From NCBI GenBank assembly GCA_903916595.1, contig CAIWXI010000042.1:1-62753 (forward strand): a stretch of DNA of 62,753 nt. Reading direction: 5' to 3'. The DNA comes from an uncultured Bacteroidales bacterium (lineage in GTDB: Bacteria > Bacteroidota > Bacteroidia > Bacteroidales > FEN-979). A program made the translations under genes and the position numbers. Every line of letters starts with the position of its first letter. Within the stretch, counting starts at the first letter, position 1. Shown here piece after piece: positions 1 to 8,454 of this stretch. The notes under the pieces are model-generated. The model was not told the DNA's origin, did not search any database, and was given only the letters and a program-made list of their open reading frames with translations.

Positions 1-2280
1 TACGGAACCGTGGCTTCGCAGTTCAACGACCCCGGGGTAAATCAGCTCTACAAAGCTCTGATCAAAACCATTACGGCCAGAACCGGTGTGGAATTCAGCA
101 GCAGTTTTGAAGGCCGGGACGAGATGAAAGACAAGATCTTCATCATCCCCCCTTCGCGTGTGCGATACCTCAGCGAGATAGCCGATACCGTGAAGAACTA
201 CAATACCTGGTCTGTTGAACAGGCCACGATAGCGCAGAGGTTGTACGGTATCTCCCAGACCATTGAAGCCATCCGCAGTACACCACCAAAAGAACGTGAG
301 AAAAATCCGGATCTTCATTCACATGATTGCAACCTTATGCTTGAGCTGGACCTGCTTTTTGATGAGCAGCTGAAGAAACTTGAGCCTGCGAACTATGACA
401 TTATAAAAAACTGGGCTGATAAGGTTAAATCGTATAGTGACGAGGATTATATTTACACGGTCAGGGGCAAGGACATCAAAGTCAAGACCCATACCGAATC
501 GCTTTCGCATCTGCAGATCCCGAAAATATCTCTTCCGAGGTACCAGGCCTGGGGCGATATTTTGAAATGGAACCTCAGGGAGAACGTGCCGGGTGAGTTT
601 CCTTTTGCCGCCGGGGTGTTCCCGTTCAAACGCACGGCCGAGGATCCCACCCGTATGTTTGCAGGGGAAGGCGGACCCGAGCGAACCAACAAACGCTTCC
701 ATTACCTGTCGCACGGACTGCCTTTCGTAAGGCTGTCAACAGCTTACGACAGCGTGACCCTTTACGGCTTCGACCCCGACATAAGGCCCGATATATACGG
801 GAAGATAGGCAACTCGGGTGTTTCTATTGCCTGTCTCGATGATGCAAAGAAACTGTTTTCGGGCTTCGACCTGCTGGATCCCAATACTTCGGTTTCGATG
901 ACCATTAACGGTCCGGCTCCGGCCATGGTTGGTTATTTTATGAATGCAGCCATTGACCAGCAGTGTGAGAAATATATCAAAGAACACGGCCTGGCAGATG
1001 AAGCCGTAAAAACCATCCAAGCCATTTATAAAAAGAAGGGCACTGTAAGGCCGGAGTACCAGGGCCTGCTGCCTGAAGGCAACAACGGCCTCGGGCTGAT
1101 GCTGCTGGGAGTTACCGGCGACCAGATACTGCCTGCAGAAGTCTATGCAAAGATAAAAACCGAGACCCTTTGCCAGGTTCGTGGCACGGTTCAGGCCGAT
1201 ATACTGAAAGAGGACCAGGCCCAGAATACCTGTATTTTCTCTACCGATTTCGCCCTGAAGATGATGGGCGACATACAGCAGTATTTCATCGATAAGGGTA
1301 TCAGGAACTTTTATTCTGTATCCATTTCCGGATATCATATTGCCGAAGCCGGGGCTAATCCCATCACCCAGCTGGCGCTTACTCTTTCGAACGGCTTCAC
1401 CTACGTGGAATACTATGTTTCGAGGGGGATGAACGTGAATGACTTCGCACCAAATCTTTCTTTCTTTTTCTCAAACGGCATCGACCCCGAATATTCGGTG
1501 ATAGGCCGTGTAGCCCGCCTTATCTGGGCCAAGGCCATGAAGCTCAGGTACAAAGCAGATGTGCGTTCGCAGATGCTCAAATATCACATACAGACTTCGG
1601 GCCGCTCTTTGCATGCCCAGGAGATCGATTTCAACGACATCCGCACTACCCTTCAGGCCTTATATGCTATCTATGACAACTGCAATTCCCTGCATACCAA
1701 TGCCTACGACGAAGCCATCACCACGCCTACCGAAGAATCGGTACGCAGGGCCATGGCTATACAGATGATCATTAACCATGAACTCGGACTGGCAAAAAAC
1801 CAGAATCCGATTCAGGGGTCTTTTATCATAGAAGAGCTAACCGACCTGGTAGAGGAAGCGGTGATGCTGGAATTTGAAAGGATCTCCGAAAGGGGTGGTG
1901 TGCTTGGGGCCATGGAGACCATGTACCAGAGGAGCAAGATTCAGGAAGAGTCTCTGTATTATGAGAACCTGAAAAACAGCGGAAAACTGCCGATCATGGG
2001 CGTGAACACCTTCCTTTCAAGCAAAGGTTCTCCTACCGTATTACCGGGCGAAGTCATCCGCAGTACAGAAGAAGAAAAACAATACCAGATAGAGATGCTT
2101 AAACAACTGCATGCTACCTGGCAGGAAGAATCGGAGAAAGCGCTTCATCAGCTGAAGTATGCCGCAACCCGGAATATGAATATCTTTGAAAGCCTGATGG
2201 AGGCAGCGAGGTTCTGTTCCATAGGGCAGATCACCCATGCCCTGTTTGAGGTGGGGGGACAGTACAGGAGAAATATGTAG
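1..2280 (+). CDS. icmF: Fused isobutyryl-CoA mutase IcmF, 5' end cut by window edge
   Basis: This is the adenosylcobalamin-dependent mutase part of IcmF, which interconverts isobutyryl-CoA and butyryl-CoA. The reading frame is open to base 1, and the first residues ([12 protein letters not shown]) look like the end of the IcmF G-protein domain, so the GTG at position 10 is not the start; the B12-binding and GTPase domains lie outside the window. Seen: the mutase motif [13 protein letters not shown] with the conserved His, and the [14 protein letters not shown] insertion typical of IcmF rather than methylmalonyl-CoA mutase. At the two substrate-selecting positions (Tyr89 and Arg207 in Propionibacterium methylmalonyl-CoA mutase) this protein has Phe (codon 658-660, in MFAGEGG) and Gln (codon 1222-1224, in DQAQNT), the isobutyryl-CoA mutase pair. 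Butyrate kinase follows 11 bases downstream. Confidence 0.9.
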   Translation, partial: YGTVASQFNDPGVNQLYKALIKTITARTGVEFSSSFEGRDEMKDKIFIIPPSRVRYLSEIADTVKNYNTWSVEQATIAQRLYGISQTIEAIRSTPPKEREKNPDLHSHDCNLMLELDLLFDEQLKKLEPANYDIIKNWADKVKSYSDEDYIYTVRGKDIKVKTHTESLSHLQIPKISLPRYQAWGDILKWNLRENVPGEFPFAAGVFPFKRTAEDPTRMFAGEGGPERTNKRFHYLSHGLPFVRLSTAYDSVTLYGFDPDIRPDIYGKIGNSGVSIACLDDAKKLFSGFDLLDPNTSVSMTINGPAPAMVGYFMNAAIDQQCEKYIKEHGLADEAVKTIQAIYKKKGTVRPEYQGLLPEGNNGLGLMLLGVTGDQILPAEVYAKIKTETLCQVRGTVQADILKEDQAQNTCIFSTDFALKMMGDIQQYFIDKGIRNFYSVSISGYHIAEAGANPITQLALTLSNGFTYVEYYVSRGMNVNDFAPNLSFFFSNGIDPEYSVIGRVARLIWAKAMKLRYKADVRSQMLKYHIQTSGRSLHAQEIDFNDIRTTLQALYAIYDNCNSLHTNAYDEAITTPTEESVRRAMAIQMIINHELGLAKNQNPIQGSFIIEELTDLVEEAVMLEFERISERGGVLGAMETMYQRSKIQEESLYYENLKNSGKLPIMGVNTFLSSKGSPTVLPGEVIRSTEEEKQYQIEMLKQLHATWQEESEKALHQLKYAATRNMNIFESLMEAARFCSIGQITHALFEVGGQYRRNM

Positions 2281-2291
2281 CTAAAACCATT

Positions 2292-3371
2292 ATGGATATG
2301 AAATGTAACATTTTAGTGGTTAACCCCAAGGATAAGGTTACCCAGATCGCTGTCTACCAGAATTACAAGCTCCTTTACGTGAATAACCGCTACCATTCAA
2401 CCGACGAGCTTTTGGCTTTTGAAACGATTTACGACCAGCTCGAATTCCGCAAGCAGATTGTGCTGAAGGAACTTCAGAACAACGAATTCAACCTCAGTGA
2501 GGTGAAGATCGTGATTTCGCGTGGAGGTTTGGTGAAGCCTGTGGACTCGGGGGTGTTTGGGGTGAATGAGGCGTTGAAACATGACCTTAGAAACAGTCCG
2601 GTTGGAGTGGATATTATTAACCTGGGAGGTTTACTTGCCGATGCTGTTGCAGCAGCGATCCCGGGATCCGTGGCGATGATAGCCGATCCCACCGTGGTGG
2701 ATGAGATGGAAGATGTTGCGCGTATCACGGGAGCGCCGGGCATTGAGCGAAAATCAATTTTCCACGCCCTGAACCAGAAAGCGATTGCCAAGCTGTTTGC
2801 CGAAAGTCAGAATATGAAGTATAACGACCTGAACCTGATCGTGGCTCATATGGGCAATGGTACAACTATCGGCGCTCACCGCAAAGGGAAGGTGATCGAT
2901 GTGAACCAGGGTTTTGAAGGCGACGGGCCTTTCTCGATGATACGCAGCGGAAGTCTGCCCCTGGGCGATGTGGTCAATATGTGCCTTGTTGAAAAACGCT
3001 CGTCGGAAGAGATTTTCTGTTTGCTCACCCACTGCGGCGGCATAAGGGCTCATCTGGGTACCACCGACCTCACGGCTATAGAATTCCGGATAAAAAACGG
3101 AGACGAAAAAGCAAAAAAAATTATCGAAGCCATGGCATACCAGGTGTCGAAATGCATTGGCGAGATGTTCGTGGTTCTGAAAGGCGAGGTAGATGCCATA
3201 CTGCTTACCGGTGAAATCGCACATTCGGACCGGGTGATCAATTTCATCATCGATCATGTGAAAAAACTGGCCAAGGTAGTGGTTTATCCCGGCGATAACG
3301 AGATCCAGGCGATGGCCAGCAATGCGCTGCGGGTACTACAGGGGGAAATGAGCGTTAACGAATACAAATAG
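2292..3371 (+). CDS. buk: Butyrate kinase (branched-chain acyl kinase)
   Basis: Acetokinase/butyrate kinase family enzyme of 359 residues, the usual length. It interconverts butyryl-phosphate or isobutyryl-phosphate plus ADP with the free acid plus ATP. Family signatures seen: the N-terminal phosphate-binding strand (NILVVNPKDK), the segment VAHMGNGTTIGAH that matches the acetokinase nucleotide-binding motif, the conserved arginine segment SRGGLVKPV, and ILLTGEIAHSD near the C-terminus. An in-frame ATG at 2298 is an alternative start. It lies directly behind icmF on the same strand, so the two are likely co-transcribed; together they could turn isobutyryl-CoA from valine breakdown into butyrate with ATP gain, given a phosphotransacylase that is not in this window. 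A palindromic repeat follows the stop. Confidence 0.9.
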   Translation: MDMKCNILVVNPKDKVTQIAVYQNYKLLYVNNRYHSTDELLAFETIYDQLEFRKQIVLKELQNNEFNLSEVKIVISRGGLVKPVDSGVFGVNEALKHDLRNSPVGVDIINLGGLLADAVAAAIPGSVAMIADPTVVDEMEDVARITGAPGIERKSIFHALNQKAIAKLFAESQNMKYNDLNLIVAHMGNGTTIGAHRKGKVIDVNQGFEGDGPFSMIRSGSLPLGDVVNMCLVEKRSSEEIFCLLTHCGGIRAHLGTTDLTAIEFRIKNGDEKAKKIIEAMAYQVSKCIGEMFVVLKGEVDAILLTGEIAHSDRVINFIIDHVKKLAKVVVYPGDNEIQAMASNALRVLQGEMSVNEYK

Positions 3372-3380
3372 CGAAGAAAA

Positions 3381-3465
3381 GAATATCGAATTTCGAACGT
3401 TGAATGTTGAACGGAATTAATAATTCGACATTCAAAATTCGTTGATCGATATTCAATATTCAATT
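3381..3465. repeat. Heptamer-built palindromic element, copy 1
   Basis: Between buk and the next gene the left arm reads as consecutive heptamers GAATATC, GAATTTC, GAACGTT, GAATGTT, and the right arm is an imperfect reverse complement ending GATATTCAATATTC. It could fold into a long A+T-rich hairpin and might end buk transcription. Three further copies lie at 9992, 32981 and 54915. Confidence 0.8.
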
Positions 3466-3485
3466 CTACGGATTTCTAATTATTA

Positions 3486-4331
3486 ATGATGAAGTTACAT
3501 GTTATAAACACCGGCAACCTCAAGCTCGACGGCGGCGCTATGTTCGGCGTTGTACCCAAGGTAATGTGGAGCAAGATTTATCCCTGCGACGAGAACAATC
3601 TGTGCAACTGGAGCATGCGATGCCTTCTGGTTGAAGACGGGGAACGCAAAATCCTTATTGACTGCGGAATGGGCGACAAGCAGAGCGAAAAATTCTTTTC
3701 AAATTATTACCTGAACGGCGACGACAGCCTGAAAAAATCACTTGCTTCACTTGGTCTGACTGCGGATGACATCACCGATGTGATCCTGACTCATCTCCAC
3801 TTCGATCATTGCGGGGGAGCCGTGAGCTGGAATGCCGACCGCAGCGGATACGTCCTCACCTTTAAAAACGCCATCTACTGGACCAGCCGCCAGCATTGGG
3901 ACTGGGCCACCAATCCGAACAACCGGGAAAAAGCGTCCTTTCTGAAGGAAAACATCCTGCCAATAAAAGAACAGGGAATACTGAACCTGGTGGAAGAAGA
4001 TACTGAGATCTACCCTGGTATCAGCCTGCGTTTGTTCTATGGTCATACCGAAGGTCAGGCCATTCCTTTTATTAAGTACAGAGACAGGACAGTCGTTTAT
4101 ATGGCCGACCTTCTGCCGGCCGCGGCCCATGTGCCTTTACCATACGTGATGGCCTACGATACACGGCCGCTGATCACTCTTGATGAAAAAGAAGCCTTTC
4201 TAAAAGAGGCAGCCCGGAAAGAGTATATCCTCTTTCTGGAGCACGACATTTTAAACGAATGTTGTACCGTACAGGAAACTGAAAAAGGGGTGAGGGTTAA
4301 AGAAACATTTCCGCTGCCGGCAGTATCCTGA
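3486..4331 (+). CDS. MBL-fold metallo-hydrolase (quorum-quenching lactonase-like)
   Basis: Metallo-beta-lactamase fold hydrolase of 281 residues. The zinc motif HxHxDH is present as THLHFDHCGG (about residues 102-110), with further likely ligands in FYGHTEGQ and MADLLPAAAH and a C-terminal His in LEHDI. The order and length resemble AHL-lactonase/YtnP-like proteins, but such similarity is general to the fold, so the substrate cannot be named. There is no signal peptide, so it is cytoplasmic. The ATG at 3486 is followed by a second Met codon at 3489, which may be the true start. Downstream, the DUF2339 gene begins 20 bases later on the same strand. Confidence 0.8.
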   Translation: MMKLHVINTGNLKLDGGAMFGVVPKVMWSKIYPCDENNLCNWSMRCLLVEDGERKILIDCGMGDKQSEKFFSNYYLNGDDSLKKSLASLGLTADDITDVILTHLHFDHCGGAVSWNADRSGYVLTFKNAIYWTSRQHWDWATNPNNREKASFLKENILPIKEQGILNLVEEDTEIYPGISLRLFYGHTEGQAIPFIKYRDRTVVYMADLLPAAAHVPLPYVMAYDTRPLITLDEKEAFLKEAARKEYILFLEHDILNECCTVQETEKGVRVKETFPLPAVS

Positions 4332-4351
4332 AATTTTATAAAACCTTCATT

Positions 4352-6685
4352 ATGAATGAAGATCAGGTCAATCTCAATCAACTCTCCGAAAAGCTCAACG
4401 GGCTGATGAAAAGGCAGGAGTCTTTTCAGAAGGAGATAGAGGAGCTGCGCTCTGAGATCAGAAAACTTGCTGCTGGTCCTGCTGAAGGGATCGTGGTTGA
4501 GCCGGTAGTAGCTGAACCGCTCATGCCCAAACCGCTAAGCGAGGAGCCCGGACTTTGGAAAGCAGTTGTTGAGAAAACAGTAAGCAGGGAAAAAGAAAGT
4601 CCGCGTTTTCGCGCTAACCTTGAAAAATTCATTGGCGAGAACCTGATCAACAAGATCGGTATCGTGATCCTTGTAATTGGTGTCGGTATCGGGGCCAAGT
4701 ACGCCATCGACCATGACCTGATCAGTCCGCTTACCAGGATCATCCTTGGTTACATCGTCGGGCTGGGGCTCATGGGATTTGCCATCCGCCTTAAAAAACA
4801 ATACGAAAACTTCAGCGCGGTATTGCTCAGCGGGGCAATGGCTATCATGTATTTCATAACATTTGCTGCCTACAGCTTTTTTGAGCTGATCCCTCTTACG
4901 CTCACTTTTTCTCTTATGGCGCTGTTCACCGTGTTTACCGTGGTTGCAGCCATCACGTATAATATGCAGGTAATCGCTCATATCGGGCTGGTAGGCGCGT
5001 ATGCCGTGCCATTCCTTTTGAGCGATGGTTCAGGGAAAGTGGCGATACTGTTCAGCTACATGGCAATTATCAATGCCGGCATCCTTTCCATTGCCGTGAT
5101 GAAGTACTGGAAGCCGCTGTATTATTCTTCATTTCTTCTTACCTGGCTGATTTTCATCACCTGGTTCATACCCAAGTATGAGGATGCCGGTCATTTTGCA
5201 TTGGCCTGGGTATTCATCTCTGTTTTCTTTGTTACTTTTTATCTCATTTTTCTCTCCTATAAATTGCTGAAAAAGGAGAAGTTCAGAATTGACGATATCC
5301 TTCTGCTTCTGGCCAATTCTTCTGTGTTTTACGCACTGGGATACGCTTTGCTTCGCTATCATTTAGGGGGAGAAAAATTTCAGGGCCTGTTTACTCTTGG
5401 AAACGGATTGATACATTTTATTGTTTGCATCATTATTTTACGGTGGAAGGAGTCGGACAGGAATCTCTTTTATTTTACCGTCGGACTGGTGATCTCGTTT
5501 ATCACTATTTCCGTGCCGGTGCAGCTCCACGGGAACTGGGTAACCATGTTGTGGGCAGCAGAAGCCGCCGTGCTTTTTCATATTGGCAGGAAGGGAAATA
5601 CGGCCGTGTATGAGTTGCTATCTTACGCTCTGATGATCCTGGCTTTTTTCAGCTTGATACTGGGATGGCCTGAGGTGTATCATACCAGCGGCGAATGGCC
5701 CGAAGGTATAAAATTCATTACCCTGTTCAACATAAATTTCCTGACTTCAGCGCTGTTCATCGCCTCTTTTGCATATATCAATGTGCTGAATCTTAATAAA
5801 AAATTCATTTCCCCTCTGTCTGGCCAGCATAAGCTCAACCGGCTAATGAATTTTATCATTCCTGGCATGCTGCTGATCGTGCTGTATTTCACTTTTTATA
5901 TGGAAATTTCTGCTTTCTGGAATCAGCGCATAATGCAAACAGTTGTTAAGGTTAATGATGCGGTTTCGGGGGTGCAGATCTACACCAACGACAACATAAC
6001 GCAGTATAAAACAATAACGCTTCTGGCTTATTCCCTGTTGTTTCTTTCCCTGCTTTCATGGGTGAATATCAAGAAACTGAAGAACAGTCTCCTCGGGCTG
6101 ATTAACCTGGGATTCAGTCTGGCCGCGGTAGGCTTGTTCCTTACTGTCGGGCTGATCGCGTTGGGAACACTTCGTGAATCTTACCTGAGCCAGGAGCTCC
6201 CGGCGTATTTTTACAGGGGCTTCATGCTCGTTGGCATAAGGTATGTTGCGTTTGGGTTTCTTGCTTTGATGTTATTTGCAGTGTATCGGTATGTGCAGGA
6301 AGAATTCCTTGGCACCGGGCTGAAGATGGAATTTGATATATTCCTGCATGTTGTTTTGCTGACGGTTGCAAGCAACGAGCTAATCAACTGGATGGACCTT
6401 TCGGGGGCGGAAGATTCCTTCAAGCTTGGCCTGAGTATTCTGTTCGGACTTTATTCGGTTTTCCTTATAATACTGGGGATATGGAAGAAAAAAATTCACC
6501 TTCGCATCAGCGCCATCGTTCTTTTCTCCCTGACTCTGCTGAAACTCTTTTTCTATGACCTTTCTTCCCTCAGCACCATAGGCAAAACCATTGTTTTCGT
6601 AGTGCTTGGCGTGTTGCTGCTGATTATTTCCTTCCTTTACACGAAGTACAGACACGTGATTTTCGAAGACGGGAAAGAGGAGTGA
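4352..6685 (+). CDS. DUF2339 polytopic membrane protein
   Basis: A 777-residue predicted inner-membrane protein of the DUF2339 family, whose function is unknown. Residues 1-45 form a charged, probably coiled-coil segment (heptad-like LNQLSEKLNGLMKRQESF), followed by a proline-rich linker and then some twenty hydrophobic segments starting at about residue 100 (NKIGIVILVIGVGIGAKYAI), the characteristic DUF2339 entry. It lies 20 bases after the MBL hydrolase and may be in the same transcript. No catalytic motif is visible. Confidence 0.85.
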   Translation: MNEDQVNLNQLSEKLNGLMKRQESFQKEIEELRSEIRKLAAGPAEGIVVEPVVAEPLMPKPLSEEPGLWKAVVEKTVSREKESPRFRANLEKFIGENLINKIGIVILVIGVGIGAKYAIDHDLISPLTRIILGYIVGLGLMGFAIRLKKQYENFSAVLLSGAMAIMYFITFAAYSFFELIPLTLTFSLMALFTVFTVVAAITYNMQVIAHIGLVGAYAVPFLLSDGSGKVAILFSYMAIINAGILSIAVMKYWKPLYYSSFLLTWLIFITWFIPKYEDAGHFALAWVFISVFFVTFYLIFLSYKLLKKEKFRIDDILLLLANSSVFYALGYALLRYHLGGEKFQGLFTLGNGLIHFIVCIIILRWKESDRNLFYFTVGLVISFITISVPVQLHGNWVTMLWAAEAAVLFHIGRKGNTAVYELLSYALMILAFFSLILGWPEVYHTSGEWPEGIKFITLFNINFLTSALFIASFAYINVLNLNKKFISPLSGQHKLNRLMNFIIPGMLLIVLYFTFYMEISAFWNQRIMQTVVKVNDAVSGVQIYTNDNITQYKTITLLAYSLLFLSLLSWVNIKKLKNSLLGLINLGFSLAAVGLFLTVGLIALGTLRESYLSQELPAYFYRGFMLVGIRYVAFGFLALMLFAVYRYVQEEFLGTGLKMEFDIFLHVVLLTVASNELINWMDLSGAEDSFKLGLSILFGLYSVFLIILGIWKKKIHLRISAIVLFSLTLLKLFFYDLSSLSTIGKTIVFVVLGVLLLIISFLYTKYRHVIFEDGKEE

Positions 6686-6705
6686 AGATTACTCATAAAA
6701 TCTTC
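6684..6705 (+). terminator. Possible weak hairpin after the DUF2339 gene
   Basis: GAAGATT (6684-6690) and AATCTTC (6699-6705) form a 7-bp stem with an 8-base loop, overlapping the stop codon of the DUF2339 gene. There is no clean T-tract, so termination is only a possibility. Confidence 0.3.
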
Positions 6706-6706
6706 T

Positions 6707-7027
6707 CTATAATTCATCTTTTCTGAATCCAATCCTGGTCCGGGGGTGTAACTTTTTTTGATGCAATTCGTCGAGACGTTTAAGCAGATAGTTAAAAGCT
6801 TGTGTAAACTTTTTATCAAGTATCCCCATCTGGTTTTTGAGTTCTTCACTTTCCTTAATCAGGGAACGATATCTGGAGAATGCCCTCATAATTTCAATAT
6901 TCATAAGAATTGCCTTCTCGGATTCAGATCGTTCAAGATCAGTCAGTTCGAACATGAAATCCTGCGGAAACCTGGAAACGTTGCGTTTAACCTGTTCCTT
7001 AAGAAGTTTTGTTGGCACTTCATAAAG
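6707..7027 (-). pseudogene. Decayed ORF6N-domain gene
   Basis: The frame resembles ORF6N proteins (Bacteroidota/phage antirepressor-like DNA-binding proteins) but is damaged. The usual start of the domain (roughly ...DSDLAELYGVPTK...) is missing: similarity begins abruptly at LYEVPTKLLKEQVKRN, with only a GTG at 7018 available as a start. The middle is also deleted: after FMFELTDLERSES the frame jumps straight to AILMNIEIMRAF, skipping the usual VFTEQGVAML segment. The C-terminus (coiled-coil, then TRIGFRKDEL) is intact. It lies between the 3' ends of the DUF2339 gene and tdh. I read it as a remnant of a former mobile-element or prophage gene. Confidence 0.7.
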
Positions 7028-7067
7028 AATGCAGGAAAGTTGACAAAGTGATATCTTTTTTCAAAAA

Positions 7068-8015
7068 TTATTTCAGTTTTTTCCCGATCTCGTCGAGCAT
7101 CAGAGTGGTCATTTTGGCCAGGTCATAAACAGAGGAAAGACCCCAGTCTTTGCGTGCCACGCTGTCGTCGATGCTGGCAGGCCATGAGTCGGCAATCGCC
7201 TGGCGGAAGTCGGGTTTGTATGTGATGGTGAAATCAGGTATATGCTTTTTGATCCCGGCTGCCAGGGTTTTCGGATCAAAAGATATTCCGGCCACATTAT
7301 AGCTTGAGCGCAACGAGAGTTTCGAAGCATCGGCTTCCATCACATCGATGGTTGCCTTGATAGCGTCGCTCATGAACATCATGGGAAGGGCCGAATCGGG
7401 ACCAAGAAAACATTCATATTTTTTATGGCGGATGGCTTCGTAGAAAATCTCGACAGCGTAGTCTGTTGTGCCACCGCCGGCTTCGGTCTTGTAACTGATG
7501 AGTCCCGGATAACGGAGGCTGCGGGTATCGACACCGTATTTGTTGAAAAAATATTCGATCCAGCGTTCCCCTGCCTGTTTACTTATGCCATATACCGTGT
7601 TCGGTTCCATGACCGTATACTGTGGAGTGTTGTAACGGGGTGTTGTTGGTCCGAACACAGCGATAGAGCTGGGCCAGAATATCTTTTTAAGTTTTACTTC
7701 TCTGGCGATCTCAAGCAGGTTGAAAAGGCTGCGCATATTGATATCCCATGAAGGCATGGGACGTTTTTCGGCGTTTCCAGAAAGGATGGCAGCCAGGTGA
7801 TAAACCTGGGTGATTTTTTCATGTTCGATGATGAGCTGGAGTTTTGAGGCATCCATCACATCGAGGATCTCGAAAGGGCCGCTTTCCCTGATCTCGGCCG
7901 GCGCCGGACGGATATCGGTTGCAATGACGTTAGAGTTTCCGTAAATTTTTCGTAGTTCAAGAGTGAGTTCCGAGCCTATCTGGCCCGAGCAACCAATGAC
8001 GAGAATTTTTTCCAT
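7068..8015 (-). CDS. tdh: L-threonine 3-dehydrogenase, SDR type
   Basis: Extended short-chain dehydrogenase of 315 residues, matching the epimerase-like NAD-dependent threonine dehydrogenases known from bacteria and trypanosomes; the product is 2-amino-3-ketobutyrate. Seen: the NAD-binding GCSGQIG motif at residues 8-14, Ser117 (WPSSIAVFG) and the catalytic Tyr142/Lys146 pair in VYGISKQAGE, and the YKTEAGGGTTDYAVEIF and ALPMMFMSDAI segments common to this subgroup. The usual partner, glycine C-acetyltransferase, is not nearby. The TACTTTTG promoter at 8038-8045 supports the ATG at 8015. A neighbouring-family assignment (another UDP-sugar epimerase-like enzyme) is less likely. Confidence 0.82.
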   Translation of the reverse strand: MEKILVIGCSGQIGSELTLELRKIYGNSNVIATDIRPAPAEIRESGPFEILDVMDASKLQLIIEHEKITQVYHLAAILSGNAEKRPMPSWDINMRSLFNLLEIAREVKLKKIFWPSSIAVFGPTTPRYNTPQYTVMEPNTVYGISKQAGERWIEYFFNKYGVDTRSLRYPGLISYKTEAGGGTTDYAVEIFYEAIRHKKYECFLGPDSALPMMFMSDAIKATIDVMEADASKLSLRSSYNVAGISFDPKTLAAGIKKHIPDFTITYKPDFRQAIADSWPASIDDSVARKDWGLSSVYDLAKMTTLMLDEIGKKLK

Positions 8016-8037
8016 ATTTATGTTTAGGGATCAGATA

Positions 8038-8045
8038 CAAAAGTA
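8038..8045 (-). promoter_or_regulatory. Bacteroidota -7 promoter motif for tdh
   Basis: TACTTTTG on the minus strand matches TAnnTTTG exactly, 22 bases before the tdh start codon. No clear -33 TTG was seen. Confidence 0.6.
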
Positions 8046-8186
8046 GGAAGTTCTGTGAAATTAATAGCAGTCAACCCGGATATTCATTATTTTAGCAATA
8101 AAATATTCAGTCGATCCCAATAACATTACAATGAAAACAACCGGAATTTACATGAACCTCTTCCTGACAATGACGCCAAAAAGGCA

Positions 8187-8375
8187 GTGACCTTTACCAC
8201 AGGCACGGCACGGGTAAAAATGAAAGTTGATTCACTCGAAAACGTTCTCTGCCAGATCACCGTTTCGGCCACAGATTCAGTCCAGTCATCCTCGAAAACC
8301 ATGGAACTCACCGTGAATGCCATCCAGGGTGTATGTAAGAAGCTGGGGATAAAATGCACGGTTGAGGATAAATAG
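8187..8375 (+). CDS. Small hypothetical protein, possibly frameshifted
   Basis: I do not recognise this protein. The 62 codons from GTG 8187 encode a soluble mixed alpha/beta peptide ([13 protein letters not shown] ... [10 protein letters not shown]) that reads like real protein rather than a shadow. The frame stays open upstream to about 8118 without an ATG, whereas an ATG at 8131 with a plausible leader opens a different frame (MKTTGIYMN) that stops after 19 codons. One or two bases lost or gained near 8155-8170 would join MKTTGIYMN to EPLPDNDAKK and give one protein of about 80 residues. Either it is a frameshifted small gene, or the start is non-ATG, or there is a sequencing error. Confidence 0.4.
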   Translation: MTFTTGTARVKMKVDSLENVLCQITVSATDSVQSSSKTMELTVNAIQGVCKKLGIKCTVEDK

Positions 8376-8428
8376 ATCTGCCCGCACTTTCGGCCATCTG
8401 GTTCACATTCTGAATCTCAAAATATTCC

Positions 8429-8436
8429 TACCTTTG
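8429..8436 (+). promoter_or_regulatory. Bacteroidota -7 promoter motif for cysS
   Basis: TACCTTTG matches TAnnTTTG. It lies 18 bases before the ATG at 8455 and therefore argues against the in-frame ATG codons at 8362 and 8437 as starts. Confidence 0.6.
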
Positions 8437-8454
8437 ATGATTGAAAGATCACGT

